From assembly GCF_965363235.1 (NCBI RefSeq), contig NC_134839.1:57317560-57381559 (forward strand): 64,000 nucleotides of DNA, given 5' to 3'. Made by a program: the position numbers and the translations under genes. The DNA comes from Mytilus galloprovincialis. Its lineage: Eukaryota > Mollusca > Bivalvia > Mytilida > Mytilidae. Under the pieces are notes generated by a model. It was not told the origin of the DNA and made no database searches. It worked only from the letters and a program-made list of their open reading frames with translations. Below, piece after piece: positions 33,501 to 44,300 of this stretch. Positions within the stretch are counted from its first letter, which is position 1. Each line of letters begins with the position of its first letter.

Positions 33501-35161
33501 GAATTGAATATTTATATGAACTCTTATTCAATTTGAAACGATAGTTCATATAAATATTCAATTCAAAACGAGAGTTCATATAAAACACTTTGCAAATTAT
33601 TTAAAAGTTCTTCAAGTCACTTTCCTTCCGGTTATATAGCTCTCAATTTTTTTAACTGTAATGTGCTAATCAGATTTATAATCAAATGTTTACATACATA
33701 ACTATTTCCAACTAATCAGTTTGTTAAACCATAATATTGTGTTTACATTCGACTTTTACATGTTTTACATGAATGAAATATCTTTCCTAATCTTGTAATT
33801 TGATTGCAATGGTTACCGTTGACAAGGGATATAATTAAGTCCTTATCCTCAGTGAACAGCAACGAAGATCAGAAGGGTAACCTTTTTATTGAAATCCAAT
33901 AACCCAAATATAATATTGTTGTTATTAGGGATTCACAGGGAATATGACCAGAGCAGGGGATATAAACACATAAGTAAATGCCTTAATATAACACAATTAA
34001 AGTACTTAGGCAGCAACCGTTTGATTTTCTGGGGGGGGGGGGGGGGGGGCTATGGTTTTTTTTTCTGGACAAATTTTTTTTCTCGCCTGCGGCGAAAAAC
34101 AATCTATTTTTTTCGCGACAAGTCGAAAACAATTTTTTTCTTTCAATTTTAGCATTACATATAGTGGCAGCTGAGGGTGAAACAAACAATTTTTTTTTCT
34201 CAGAATCAAAAACAAATTATTTTTTTCTACAAAAACTGGAAACAAACTTTTTTTTCCAAAAAAAACCATAGCCCCCCCCCCCCCCCCAGAAAATCAAATG
34301 GTTGCTGCCTTAACTCGCATTTTTGAAAAGAAAAAAAAACAAATTTCAAGTTCCAATCCGTTGTGGGTAAATGAAATAATTACGCTTGATATACTTAGGA
34401 AGGTTTACTACGAATGATTCAGGAAACAAATATAGGCGTGTTATACACCAATGTGTAGATAAATCAACTTATATTAACGGCATAACACGTTTTAGTGCGG
34501 TTGACATCTGAGAAATCGAAATATAACAAAAGTTAGCGACTGGGTGTCATTAAAAATAAATGCGAGTTAAGTACCTTGTACTATACCAAGGTATATTAGG
34601 GGGGATGTTTCAGAGACACGTGCCTGAGTTATAACACACTGGCAGTGATCACGATTCCTTATCCAATGTGAAGATCTAACTTTTTATGCTAACATATAAG
34701 ATATATCATAGTTTAAACATATTATTTATTGTGGATTGGGAACAAGTTATTGCAACTTATATCAATCACTTTCCAAGTTGCGGGTGCGAGGGCTGCCTTG
34801 TACATGTGGCAGTAATAGCCTGATCTTTTCCGAAATCTACAAGGGTATTTTACGTGCAAGATAAATGGCTGGTCTCTCTGAACACGGGTCAGCCATTTAT
34901 CGTCCCCTTATAATGTACAGAGTGAGCCTTTACAAATGAGATGTATAATTTTTAAATTCAATATTGTTATTTTTTTTTTTTTTTTAGGAATGTACCTCCT
35001 GTTGTACTGAGTCATATTGTAACAAACACATTCCAACAGACGACCGATCGGCCAGTCAGCTGACATCAAACTCCATATCGTCTGCGCCATCTTTACCGCG
35101 GAATTCAGGGCTATATTTGACATTGATTGTTTACTGCTTATCTTTGTTAATTTGTATCTAA
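27401..35161 (+). CDS. Ly6/uPAR (three-finger) GPI-anchored protein (four exons, 167 aa)
   Basis: Four exons (27401-27515, 29786-29866, 31580-31713, 34988-35161) join in frame to 167 residues. Residues 1-26 are a signal peptide (MNASLFSDIFLLVALLMGMY). The mature part has 12 cysteines, starting CWTC (residues 42-45) and ending CCTESYCN, the CC-x4-CN signature of the LU fold. Classic LU domains have 8 or 10 cysteines, so an extra disulfide is likely. After the domain comes a Ser-rich spacer, an NSG site (149-151) suitable for GPI attachment, and a hydrophobic end LYLTLIVYCLSLLICI without a cytoplasmic tail. It should be an extracellular, lipid-anchored surface protein. Ligand unknown: LU proteins range from receptor modulators to immune factors. 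Confidence 0.85.
27516..29785 (+). other. intron 1 of the Ly6-like gene (phase 1)
   Basis: Two thirds is the 1.5-kb hAT-like element (28029-29547). A copy of a GCAGGGACTTTCTATACTAA motif at about 28537 reappears as one arm of the palindrome at 32316. Confidence 0.7.
28029..29547. mobile_element. 1.5-kb inverted-repeat element, hAT-like
   Basis: CAGGACCGTAACTA at the left end mirrors TAGTTACGGCCCTG at the right end. Just inside both ends lies CCTCCCCTGAATT in the same orientation. The flanks share TATGTCA/TTATGTCA, which may be a worn 8-bp duplication overlapping the first CA. The CAGGG-type end and about 8-bp duplication suggest hAT. Minus-strand open frames at 28697-29023 and 29110-29451 show no transposase signature I can recognise. 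It sits inside intron 1 of the Ly6-like gene. Confidence 0.65.
29786..29866 (+). CDS. Ly6-like protein exon 2: first finger
   Basis: The acceptor TTTTTTCACAG precedes GTCTAACATGC. It encodes GLTCWTCPEMYSNQECNDWA then PDIPCPQ, with four cysteines including the LU-opening CWTC. Ends CACAAA|GTATGT, phase 1 in and out. Confidence 0.85.
30370..30835 (+). repeat. GGGGCCAGCTGAAGGACGCC-family dispersed repeat
   Basis: The order is GTCCGGAGCTGGCATGTCAG, a GGCTAGAGGTATAGGGGGAG block, GCGCCTGTCCCAAGTCAGGA, a GGGGCCAGCTGAAGGACGCC block, and the end GGTCGGGTTGTTGTCTCC with ATTCCCCATTTCCATTCTCA. An inverted partial copy lies at 60510-60785 and a short piece at 40098-40155. Unclassified, no coding frame. 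Confidence 0.7.
31090..31385 (+). repeat. CATACCACATCTTCTT-family dispersed repeat, near full length
   Basis: It starts with AGGAGCTTGTAATTCAGTGG, then a TTTTTTCGTACATTATTTTG block, GACTATGCGGTATAATGGG, CATTTGGTCTC-type and TTGTCTCATTGACAATCATA ends. It is the best copy for judging the family layout; other copies are at 13405, 15870, 19925, 41565 and 55085. Confidence 0.65.
31580..31713 (+). CDS. Ly6-like protein exon 3: central fingers
   Basis: The acceptor TTATTTGCAG precedes ATAAAACTACATG. It encodes NKTTCATIHRFNTSSKVSIR, then VTKSCVIPLECDKSVVGCIT and KDGAT, with four cysteines and an N-glycosylation site (NKT). The donor is ACG|GTACGA. Phase 1 in, phase 0 out. Confidence 0.85.
32316..32363. 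repeat. 48-bp palindrome CAGGGACT..AGTCCCTG
   Basis: CAGGGACTTTCTATACTAA is answered by TTAGTATAGGGAGTCCCTG with a short centre. The left arm also occurs alone at about 28540, so this arm sequence belongs to a repeated family. Confidence 0.75.
32900..33385. repeat. dispersed mussel-type repeat
   Basis: GACGAAAGATACCAAAGGGA opens a block with ATCTCAGGTCCTCCGGAAGG, a CCACATGTGGCACCCGTCGT segment and CGTCCGTAAAATTTACGAAG near the end. A diverged relative of the last part is at 40165-40345 (ATCACGTCCGTAAAATCTTC). Short open frames on both strands inside it are not genes. Confidence 0.6.
33453..33612. repeat. 160-bp foldback hairpin
   Basis: AAGAACTTTTACAATAATTT, TGCAAAGT and a second block AGAATTGAATATTTATATGA are mirrored by AGTTCATATAAATATTCAAT, ACTTTGCAAATTATTTAAAA and GTTCTT. 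The arms are about 70 bases with few mismatches around a central TTCAATTTGAAA. It is a typical foldback MITE shape. Confidence 0.8.
34009..34309. mobile_element. 301-bp Harbinger-like MITE with poly-G/poly-C arms
   Basis: The ends GGCAGCAACCGTTTGATTTT and its near reverse complement AAAATCAAATGGTTGCTGCC are each flanked by TTA (34006-34008, 34310-34312). A run of about 18 G near 34031 faces a run of about 16 C near 34272, and CTATGGTTTTTTTT faces AAAAAAAACCATAG. The 3-bp TWA duplication fits PIF/Harbinger. Non-coding; it sits in intron 3 of the Ly6-like gene. Confidence 0.85.
34988..35161 (+). CDS. Ly6-like protein exon 4: CC-x4-CN end and GPI signal
   Basis: A long T-tract and TAG precede GAATGTACCTCC. 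It encodes residues 111-167: ECTSCCTESYCNKHIPTDDR, a Ser-rich spacer, RNSG and the hydrophobic end, then TAA. CCTESYCN is the strongest family mark in the gene. Confidence 0.9.
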   Translation, partial: ECTSCCTESYCNKHIPTDDRSASQLTSNSISSAPSLPRNSGLYLTLIVYCLSLLICI

Positions 35162-38100
35162 TGATCGATAGATATATCATATGTACCGGGAAAAGAATTT
35201 ATAAAATGTGCAATATATTTTCTTGATTGTTATCAAATTTTAATTGTGTTTGGATTAACGAACAGTGCGTCTTGGTAACAAATTTAAATGTCTTTTACTT
35301 TGTACAGATATAAGAGGTCATATAAAGTATATAAATATAATGTATAGATTATTTGGTCATGTTTTTTTATCCCCAAATAAAACTGGCAATAACAACACGA
35401 ACAATGATAGCTATCAGTTGTGGTTTGCGTGAACAAAAATGATTTATCTTTAGTACATTTGCATATACTGTAATGTGCAGTATTACAGATGATCATTGAC
35501 GTTTTAAAAATCATGATTCATGTGGTCAAAAGAAAGAGGGGGAGCAATTATAATCAAATTGAATGTAATTATTTCTCAGCAGGGTTATTTTGAAGAGGTT
35601 GTTGAATACGTTAATTAGATGTTTAAACATTTTAATTTATTATTTATAATTCATTAGACAAACTTTTTTAAAGGGAAAATAGCCATTCTTTTTTTTCAAT
35701 TAATTTTTGACCACGTGAAGAATATAACACAAAAGATACAAACTTCACAGCTGGAGAGGTTCGTCTATTTATTGAAAAAACCCTGATGGATATTGCTAAA
35801 CAATCAAAGATACCAACGAAGCCATAAAAACACAAGAATCGAAAGAGGGCATTCTGATGGGAAAATAGTGAAAAGACCAACATGTCTTCAAAACAGTAAA
35901 CTTAGATTGCCTTTGAAACCGGAATGATGAAAATGATCTTGAGGGGAAGCAGTTCAAGCATTGATAGTCGTCCAACTTTACACTCATGTATTTACAAAAA
36001 ATTGCAACGTCTATTTATAATAAGTCGTAAAGCATTAAAAAATAGAGGACTGGTAAAGTTTACATGATCATAACATTACTTTATTATCCATTTTTACATA
36101 TAAAACCGAGTGTGAAATAGTTAAAAAGAAAACTAATTGTATCAGAACAAACAATGAATAAGATCTAGATGGACAAAACAAAGCAGAATTTTGAAAATTT
36201 TGATACATTGTTTTAATAAAAATTATAATATAACAAAAATATCGAACTCAAAGGAGAATTTAAAACGGAAATTCCCTTATCAAATGGCAAAATCAAAAGC
36301 TCAAACACACCAAACGAATAAAAACAATAACACAGAAAACTAAACAAAAGTAACACGTACCTTAGAAATAAACTACGAAAACGAAAGGCTTTTAACAAGG
36401 TGGCATCATTTAAATATTCCTCTACAGAGACTACTTAAGAGTTCACGTATATGAATTTTCCGATAGCATGGACGCTTTATTTATTCTTCATGGACATGAA
36501 CCTCTCATAAAAACGTTATAAGTCATCCATTAATAACCTTCTTTCCATTTTAAAAGATACAGATACACTGGATTATTTCGAGAAGAATTTATTAAATAAA
36601 GTGTTATATTATTTCAACATTTACTTTCATGATCAACAACAACTAAAATGTAATCAATGGAAGAAGCCAACTTTTAGTGGTACAAATTTATCTTCACACA
36701 TTTATTTCTGGGATCTATAATAAGCTGAAGCAATATATGCTGTAATAATTCGATTTAGAAGGATGCAGAAGGAAGAACGTTAATTACCTTACTTCGTTGG
36801 CTTTATCAATGAAAACCAAGAAGAGTAATTAAAAGTTGCCTTTTAGTGACTTTCTTTGTTCTGTATTGGTTCAAGCATTGATCAAATTTTGGACAGTGCA
36901 TAAATCTCTCATTACATTGCAGTGTTTGGCAAGAATGACATAGACTTAGTGGTCATTAAGACCCAAGTTTATTTTGAACTGATACAATGTGTTCAATGAT
37001 AGGATTTCTACAGTAATTCCCTTGTCGTTAATGATTTAGCAAATTTTTCTCCCAAGACATAGTTGAACTTGTTAATTTAGAAATATTTAGAAAATGTTGC
37101 ATTTTTAATGCTCTTTGACTTCATTACTGATTTTGCTCCCTAACTGATTTGATTTTAGCACCACTGAGTACTACCGAAGACGAAAAGAGCAGACTAATTG
37201 TAAGACTGGTATATTTGAGGTGTTTTACAATTTTGGACATTGCCACTGATGGTGGACGTTATGTATCCGAGGGACACTAGCCTTTGACACAATTAACAAA
37301 CTTTTCTGAATTGATGGTTTGTAATGCTCATCAATTTCGTCATGATTAGGCCTTTCGTCAATTGCCAATTGCGCGCCACTTATTAATCTTATCTAGACGA
37401 AATGCTCATCTGGCGAAATGAAATGTTAGTCCAGTATCTTTGATGAATGTTCAAAACCACTGGGTAGATGCCACTGCTAATGGACGTGTAACAGACTAGC
37501 ACCATATCAATTTACATTTAATGTATAGTAAATGTTCATAAAATGTTCATAAATTGTTAAAATAGTTCGAAACAATAAGCCGGATTGTATACCCTATGCA
37601 TAATGATTATATAAGATAGAATGTGCATTTTGTTTTGACTTTTAGGTTGTGCTATTCTCTCAAACTTCGTCTTTGACTTATCCATCAAAGTGTTTTGATT
37701 TGAGCATCAATGGTGAGTTTTATGCAAAACGAAACCCGCGTCTAGCGTACTAAATTGTAAGCCTGGTAAACTGATGTTTTATGCAATCATTAAAGGACTG
37801 TAAATGTACAAAGACTCCGGTATTAACTCCATTCAGATAATAATGGGTCCCGAGTTTCCGTAGTTGCTACTGTTGTCACATATTTGATGCTTCTTAAGTA
37901 GATGCATTACTTAAACAAATAATACCCGATAACACTTATGTATTGGAAATTGTTTTGAAGAACTTTGTTTTAAATCAAATTCAGTTTTATAATACCTTTT
38001 TTTTTTTAACTTACCTCATTATGCAGTGCTTAGGTTAAAAAAAGGAAGAAAAAAACCCAAAAAAAAATTATTGATCAATTCATTTAGCCTTGAACTTTTT

Positions 38101-38303
38101 TTGTAAATGAAAATATGCATTTGTCATAAGAATACGATAACAATGAAATCAATTCGATATTTTTTGTAAACCATGTGATAAAATATCATACAAAAGAGAC
38201 CACAATACACATTTATTATTCGCATAAACACTGCAGATAATCCCGATATATAAAACCTACATCTATTTTCCTTTTTACAATACAACCTCACTTTAAAAGA
38301 AAT
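35162..38303. other. 3' region of the Ly6-like gene and intergenic DNA
   Basis: AATAAA at 35376-35381 is a candidate polyadenylation signal about 215 bases beyond the stop. Repeat fragments follow: 36218-36345 (inverted piece of the CCTGTACCAAGTCAG family) and 37200-37450 (GCCACTGATGGTGGACG and CTAGACGAAATGCTCATCTG pieces of the CAGACGCGCG family). No gene is seen. Confidence 0.6.
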
Positions 38304-38336
38304 ATGGAACAGAACAGTAAACTTTCGATTGCCTTC
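38304..38336 (+). CDS. lectin receptor exon 1: start
   Basis: Eleven codons, MEQNSKLSIAF, then a perfect GTAAGT-type donor. The ATG context is good (A at -3, G at +4). Alone it would be invisible; it is supported because phase 0 joins it to the hydrophobic exon 2. Confidence 0.7.
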
Positions 38337-41300
38337 GTAAGTATTATTTATATTGAATAAAGCATGATGTACGGTTTATAACTTTATGTATATATTAGGG
38401 ATGTCAAAATATCTGAAATTTAATACTCGGATCCTTGGTCATGATACTCGCGAGTACTCGTGTACTCGGATGAAACTTAAACGTCTATTGAAAAGTTAAG
38501 ATTTTAGGTGTGATTTTACTTTTTATAAACATATTAACGAAATACAATAAAGCTTTTAAATCTGTCAACTATATCACAGACAGAACATATCTTGCATTTT
38601 TGTTTTTTTAGTATCCAAAATTTTCTTTGTTTTGCAGGAAAGATTCGAATTCTAAACAAACCATTTGCTGAACCTGCAAACTGAATTTACTTTTAATTTA
38701 TTTTTGTACTGAAAATACATTACATATTTGTTTTAGATTTTTACACAAACAACTATCGATCAATTAAACTAAGCAAGTCACACTGTTGTCAATATAATGA
38801 GATTCTATGCCACTGTCATACAAATGAGAGGTTTGACTACCTACAAAACCAGGTTCAATCCAACATTTTCTACATGAGAAATGCCTGTACCAAAACAGAA
38901 ATATGACAGTTGTTTTTCCATTTGTTTGAAGTGCCTTTTGATAAAAGACTTTCCGTTTGAAATTTCCTTGGAGTTCTTTTTACAATTAAACTTATGCAGG
39001 TGAAAAAAAGATTAATGAGAATTGATCGCTCAATTTTTTTTCATTTCAAAGAAAAAAACAGACGGGTTCTTTTGATAAAGTACAACTGAACTATTTTTAC
39101 TTTGATGTCTTTACCAGCTTAATTACTAGCATCAAAATACAAATATGGTTTTGGTTATGTTGTTATCAGGTATACTTATTTTGATCTCTAATATCTAGAG
39201 GTTGAGATCGACAAAACAAAGTTTGTTTGAATGGAACTATTAAGGAAACAAATCTTCATCTAAACCATAAAACTAACAAAACTTCAACGACAAATCGTTG
39301 AGCTAAAAAATAACAACTGTAAAATAACATGAAATTCTTAATAACAGCAGATTGCCTAAACACTTGTTAGTTAGGGTTAATTATTTTTAGAACATACACC
39401 CTCCAACTATATAATATATGTAACCTTTGTTTTTGTCCTTGTGTCTTTTTTAACTTCTCTATGTTTTATCGCACTTGGCAAGACTCTCGTTTCTGATATT
39501 TAAAGGAGGCACCAGAAGGTGTTCACTCTAATTTTGAATATACGAACAAAATGAAAACAGCTTAGGAAATCGCAAGAATACTGGAAAGAGCTGGACAAGG
39601 TTCTAGTCAAAATAAGCGTTATCTGTTAAATATGCATCCCCCTCCATGAAGAAGGAAATGTTTATTAATATATGTTTTTCAAAGTGTAAGATTCAATTAT
39701 ATTTTACTTAATTTCGTCCGTTCGATTTACTAGTAGGTTAATGTCATTAAAAATACGTTTTTCCTTTCTTTTCAGGTTGCACATACTTGGTTAATACTAC
39801 TATTCCTTATTTGTATATTTATCGGTAATATATCATTTTTATAATATATTATTTAGATTTTGTAGAATTATTATTCATTAAAAAAAAACCCAGAAAACTA
39901 CGTCTAGCTTAATCAGGAATTGCCAGTGAATAAGCCCGTCTCATATAATAATAACAATGATAATGATTTAAAAAAAAATCTTTTTATATATTTAGTTTAC
40001 TGTTGAAAAAAAGGAATAGAAGATATCAAGGGGATATTTGCAAATCCGAAGTTTAACAAAGATTAACATACCATACACAAAAACGACGAAAAACAAACAA
40101 CTCTATGGTCGGGTTGTTGTCTCTTTGGCACATTCCCCATTTCCATTCTCAATTTTAACACTTAGAAAACCTTACATAAAAAACTAGAAACTGAACAATT
40201 CGAATCCAACAGAAAGCACCGTGTTAATCTCGGTTACTGCTCCAAATGTGACATTCCTGGTGGTGCTCAAGAAATTAGAAATCCGTAAAACATATCCGTG
40301 GTTATTTACTCCATAGATCAGAACCAATCAGATTATGATCACGTCCGTAAAATCTTCGACGGAATGACTTCAATAACATTAACGGTATCAATTTTTCTGC
40401 ACCAGATGCGCATTTCGACAAAACATGTCTCTTCAGTAATGCTCGTGGCCAAAATATGTAAAATCCAAAGCTTATATAAAAGATGTAGAGCTATAATCAC
40501 TTGTTCTATAGGAACCCTTGATGCAATTGTTTTCTTATTAGCCTCCAATCAAGAAATCAAGGACATTATTATAGTAAATGCAAGCCTATCGAATCATCTA
40601 GGAAACATATATTTCATATTCTAGCCCTGCTGGATGTTCTTTCTCCAAAAAAAAAAAAAAAATGAAAAGTTTACAATTGGAAAAATTTGTATCACTCCTG
40701 TTGTCGTAAATATAAAAATAAGAGAAAATGTGACATGATTGCCAATGAGGTAACTCTCTACCAGAGACCAAATAAAAAAAAATTAGTTAACAACTATATG
40801 AAAGTAAATTATAGTTGTTAACCGATCCGCATTGTCATATTTTAGACGAAAGTCAATTATAAGGTAGATTCAACTGTATCTCGTGTATCCTTTATGTTAA
40901 GAGCCAATCCGCCAGAAAACCATGCAATAATCAGAAAATCGTCCAAATCGACAAAAGTTCAATTAGTTGAATAAATAAAACATAAACATAAAACTTTGAA
41001 GAATACAGCGAAAGGACATCATCTATATAGAGAAAAGGGAAATTTAGGAATAGTGCATGCTTCTTTTTATTTATCTTTAAACGGTTCTGTACAAGTTTGG
41101 ACTCATAACAATATAGAAGCAAGTCGGTACCGTTGACTCCTATAGACATGCCGATCTTCGGTTTTAAAACATGATCCGAAACGTAACAAATGTATTGTCA
41201 ATGATGAAATCCAGCATTTAATATCAGTTTCAGTGAGCTTTCTGCTTGAACAAGGGTGTTTTAAATGCAAATAATTACAAAATGGAGCCATTGTACAGTT

Positions 41301-44300
41301 GTATAAGCTCACTTGACCCAAAGGGCATGCCTGTGTCACTAATGACGCAACCAATCTTGTTCGTTTTTAAGTTAATGCGATTTTCACAGTTCTTGTTTTT
41401 ACCTTTATATGTTCATATCTTCTTAACAGATTTATGACTTATGAATATCAGTTAACTACGGTTGCCTCTAATTTAATACCAATAATTGACGTTTATCTAC
41501 GGCTTTGCGTTTGCAATCATTTTTTTTCTACTTTTCTAATTTAACTAGTTTAATTAAAAGAGGAGATGTGGTATGATTCAATGAGCAACTATCCTAGTTA
41601 AAATGAAGTGGCAGTTAGTAATTATATAGGCCTCAGTACGGCATTCAACAATGAGATAAACCCACAAAGCAATAGTCAGCTGTAAAAGGCCTCGAAAGGA
41701 AAAATGTGAAACAATTCAGAAGAAAAGGCGTACGGCCTATTTAATAATTCACAATTTACGAAAAACAAATATACCAGACATGAACCAACAACAAATGAAA
41801 TGATAGGGTGACATCACATATATGTTCCTTTTCATCTCAGGTGCACATAACAGTGTGCTACATCTATTTTATAGTAAAATTTATGTATTTCTTTGAAATG
41901 ATAAACCTAACAATATTAAGCAGGATCTTGAACGTCTTTAACAAATTATGACTTGGATGGAGAGTTGTATCTTTGGCACTCATACTATATCTTCTTATAC
42001 CTATATAGGTAGTTTTTTAAAGAATTTAAAACTCTGTAATTGTTTATGTTTTAATTTAGTTTGTTAATCTTCTATGCATTTACAAGGTTTGAACATTTTG
42101 AACTACAAATGTACTCTTGCCTCTTCTTATTTATGATCTTTATGTATATATATATATATATATATATACAACTCGTCTAAACATCAACCCAACAATGTTA
42201 GATCTGTAAATTTGCTTTCGCAAATTTTTGGTTCTTCCCTCGCCGGGATTCGAACTCATGCTACTGTGATATCGTGACACCAAATCGCCTGCACTGCAGC
42301 CGTCCCGCTAGACCACACGACCACCTGGGCTCTCAAAAAAAGAGCTTTCGCTGGCCGTGTGTTACCTTTCCACGTCAGTTTTAATCTATCGGCGTACTAC
42401 AGTACATGATATATAAGGCATGAAGATGTTATTGTTACAGATCAGCTAAATTATCTATAGTAAAGGATCCTACAAATTAATGTAATATACAGTCACAGAA
42501 AATAATTATATTTATAAGTACGTCTGAGTCAGTGACAACCCTACAACAGATGTATCCATCGGATCGCCATCAATGATGGTGATACATGGCTGTGTACATA
42601 ATGTATATACAACTCGTCGAAAACATCAACCCAACAATGTTAGATCTGTAAATTTGCTTTCGCAAATATATATATATACAATCGAACCTGCGTAAGAGAC
42701 CACCTGTATTATGTTTTAAGCAAAAACCTTATAATTAGTTATCAAAGGTACCAGGATTATAATTTAATACACCAGACGCGCGTTTCGTCTACATAAGACT
42801 CACCAGTAACGCGCAAATCAACATAGTTATCATGGCAACCAAGTACAAAGTTGAAGAGCATTTAGGATCCAAAATTCCAAAAAGTTATGCCAAATACGGC
42901 TAAGATAATATATTCCTGGGATAAGAAACTCCTTATTTTTTTCGAAAAATTCAAAGTTTTTTACAGGAAATTTATGAAAATGACCATATACTGTAAACCA
43001 ACTTATTTTCGCGCATACTTTATTTCGCGTTTTACCCTTTCTATATCACTTCGCGGGTATTTAATTTCGCGATTTTCTGATTTACTTGATGAAGTTTAAT
43101 AAGGAATAATTGAAGTTTTACATATTCGCGACGATTTAAATTCGCGTTTTTTTTCTACTCGCGAAAGTCGCGAAAATAAATCGCTCGCGAAAATAAGTTG
43201 GTTTACAGTAATTGATATTCATGTCATCATCTAAGTTCTGACTACTGGGCTGGTGATACCCTAGGGAACGAAACGTCCACTTGCAGTGGCATCGACCCAG
43301 TGGTGTTAAAAGTTATCAAAGGTACCAGGATTATAATTTAATACACCAGACGCGCGTTTTGGCTACATAAGACTCATCAGTGACGCTTAGATCAAAATAG
43401 TTATAAAGCCAAACAAGTTCAAAGTTGAAGAGCATTGAGGACCAAAATTTCCAAAAAGTTGTGCCAAATACGGCTAAGTTAATCTTTTCCTGGGATTAGA
43501 AAATTCTTAGTTTTTCGAAAATTTAAAGTTTATAATATCATTATAATAAGATCGCTCTGTAGCGTATTTCATATAGATTGAACCTGTTTTAAAAGACCAC
43601 TTGTCTTATGAGACCATTGTATGATATCCCGTAAGTGTTCTTTTACAAATAGGTTTTACTTTTATACCATTACTGTACCACTAAAAGAAACTGTTCTCTT
43701 CCAAACCACCTGTGTTGTCCTTGCTACTACTTTCTTTGTGTTTTCATCAAGTGTTTTCGATGAATGATTTATTTATTCGTCTTTTTGTCATCTTTTGATT
43801 CCCCCCGTTTATTTTTATTTTTAGGTGTAAACGGGACAATTCGATGTTGGCAAGAAGATCCAACATCAGGTGAAAGGACACGACAGTTTTGCTCTGCAAG
43901 AAACAGCTCTTTACTTTATATGACAGTTGGTGTGCAGAAGACCCTTTTGAATCACTTTCAAACCACAAGCCTTTCAGATAATGAGTAAGTTTATTATTAA
44001 TTTGATGTTTTATTATTTTCTTATTTATGTTTTTTAAACAAATGCTACAAATCAGTTTAAAAGCACTGAACGAAAAGGAAATGATAATGTTTATTTATAT
44101 TTATTGAAACTTCTTTTAAGTTTTGATTTATTTTGTAAGACAAATACATTTGAATACAATGGAAAGTATTGAACAAGTAACTTAATAAAACGTTTAGTAG
44201 AAAAAAAAACTATTAAACGGTAAATGCAAAATCCGTAATCATAGATAATTGTGACCTGCATTTATGTTTTAACACATTGTGTTGAAATGTCCAAAAGTTT

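Larger units (their letters stand above)
31714..34987 (+). other. intron 3 of the Ly6-like gene (phase 0)
   Basis: A 3.3-kb intron holding a 48-bp palindrome (32316), a dispersed repeat (32900-33385), a large hairpin (33453-33612) and a Harbinger-like MITE with long G and C runs (34009-34309). The remainder is AT-rich. Confidence 0.7.
39825..43824 (+). other. intron 2 of the lectin receptor (phase 1)
   Basis: A 4-kb repeat-rich intron. It holds fragments of three dispersed families (40098-40345, 40720-40800, 41565-41830), a tRNA-derived SINE with flanking direct repeats (42167-42668) and a tandem CAGACGCGCG block carrying a nested MITE (42738-43550). Confidence 0.7.

Noticed and set aside
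40298-40624. 108-residue open frame
   Set aside because: It overlaps a diverged dispersed repeat, and the opposite strand is equally open.
42234-42330. tRNA gene
   Set aside because: Polymerase III boxes are present, but a full cloverleaf is not, and a SINE body follows.
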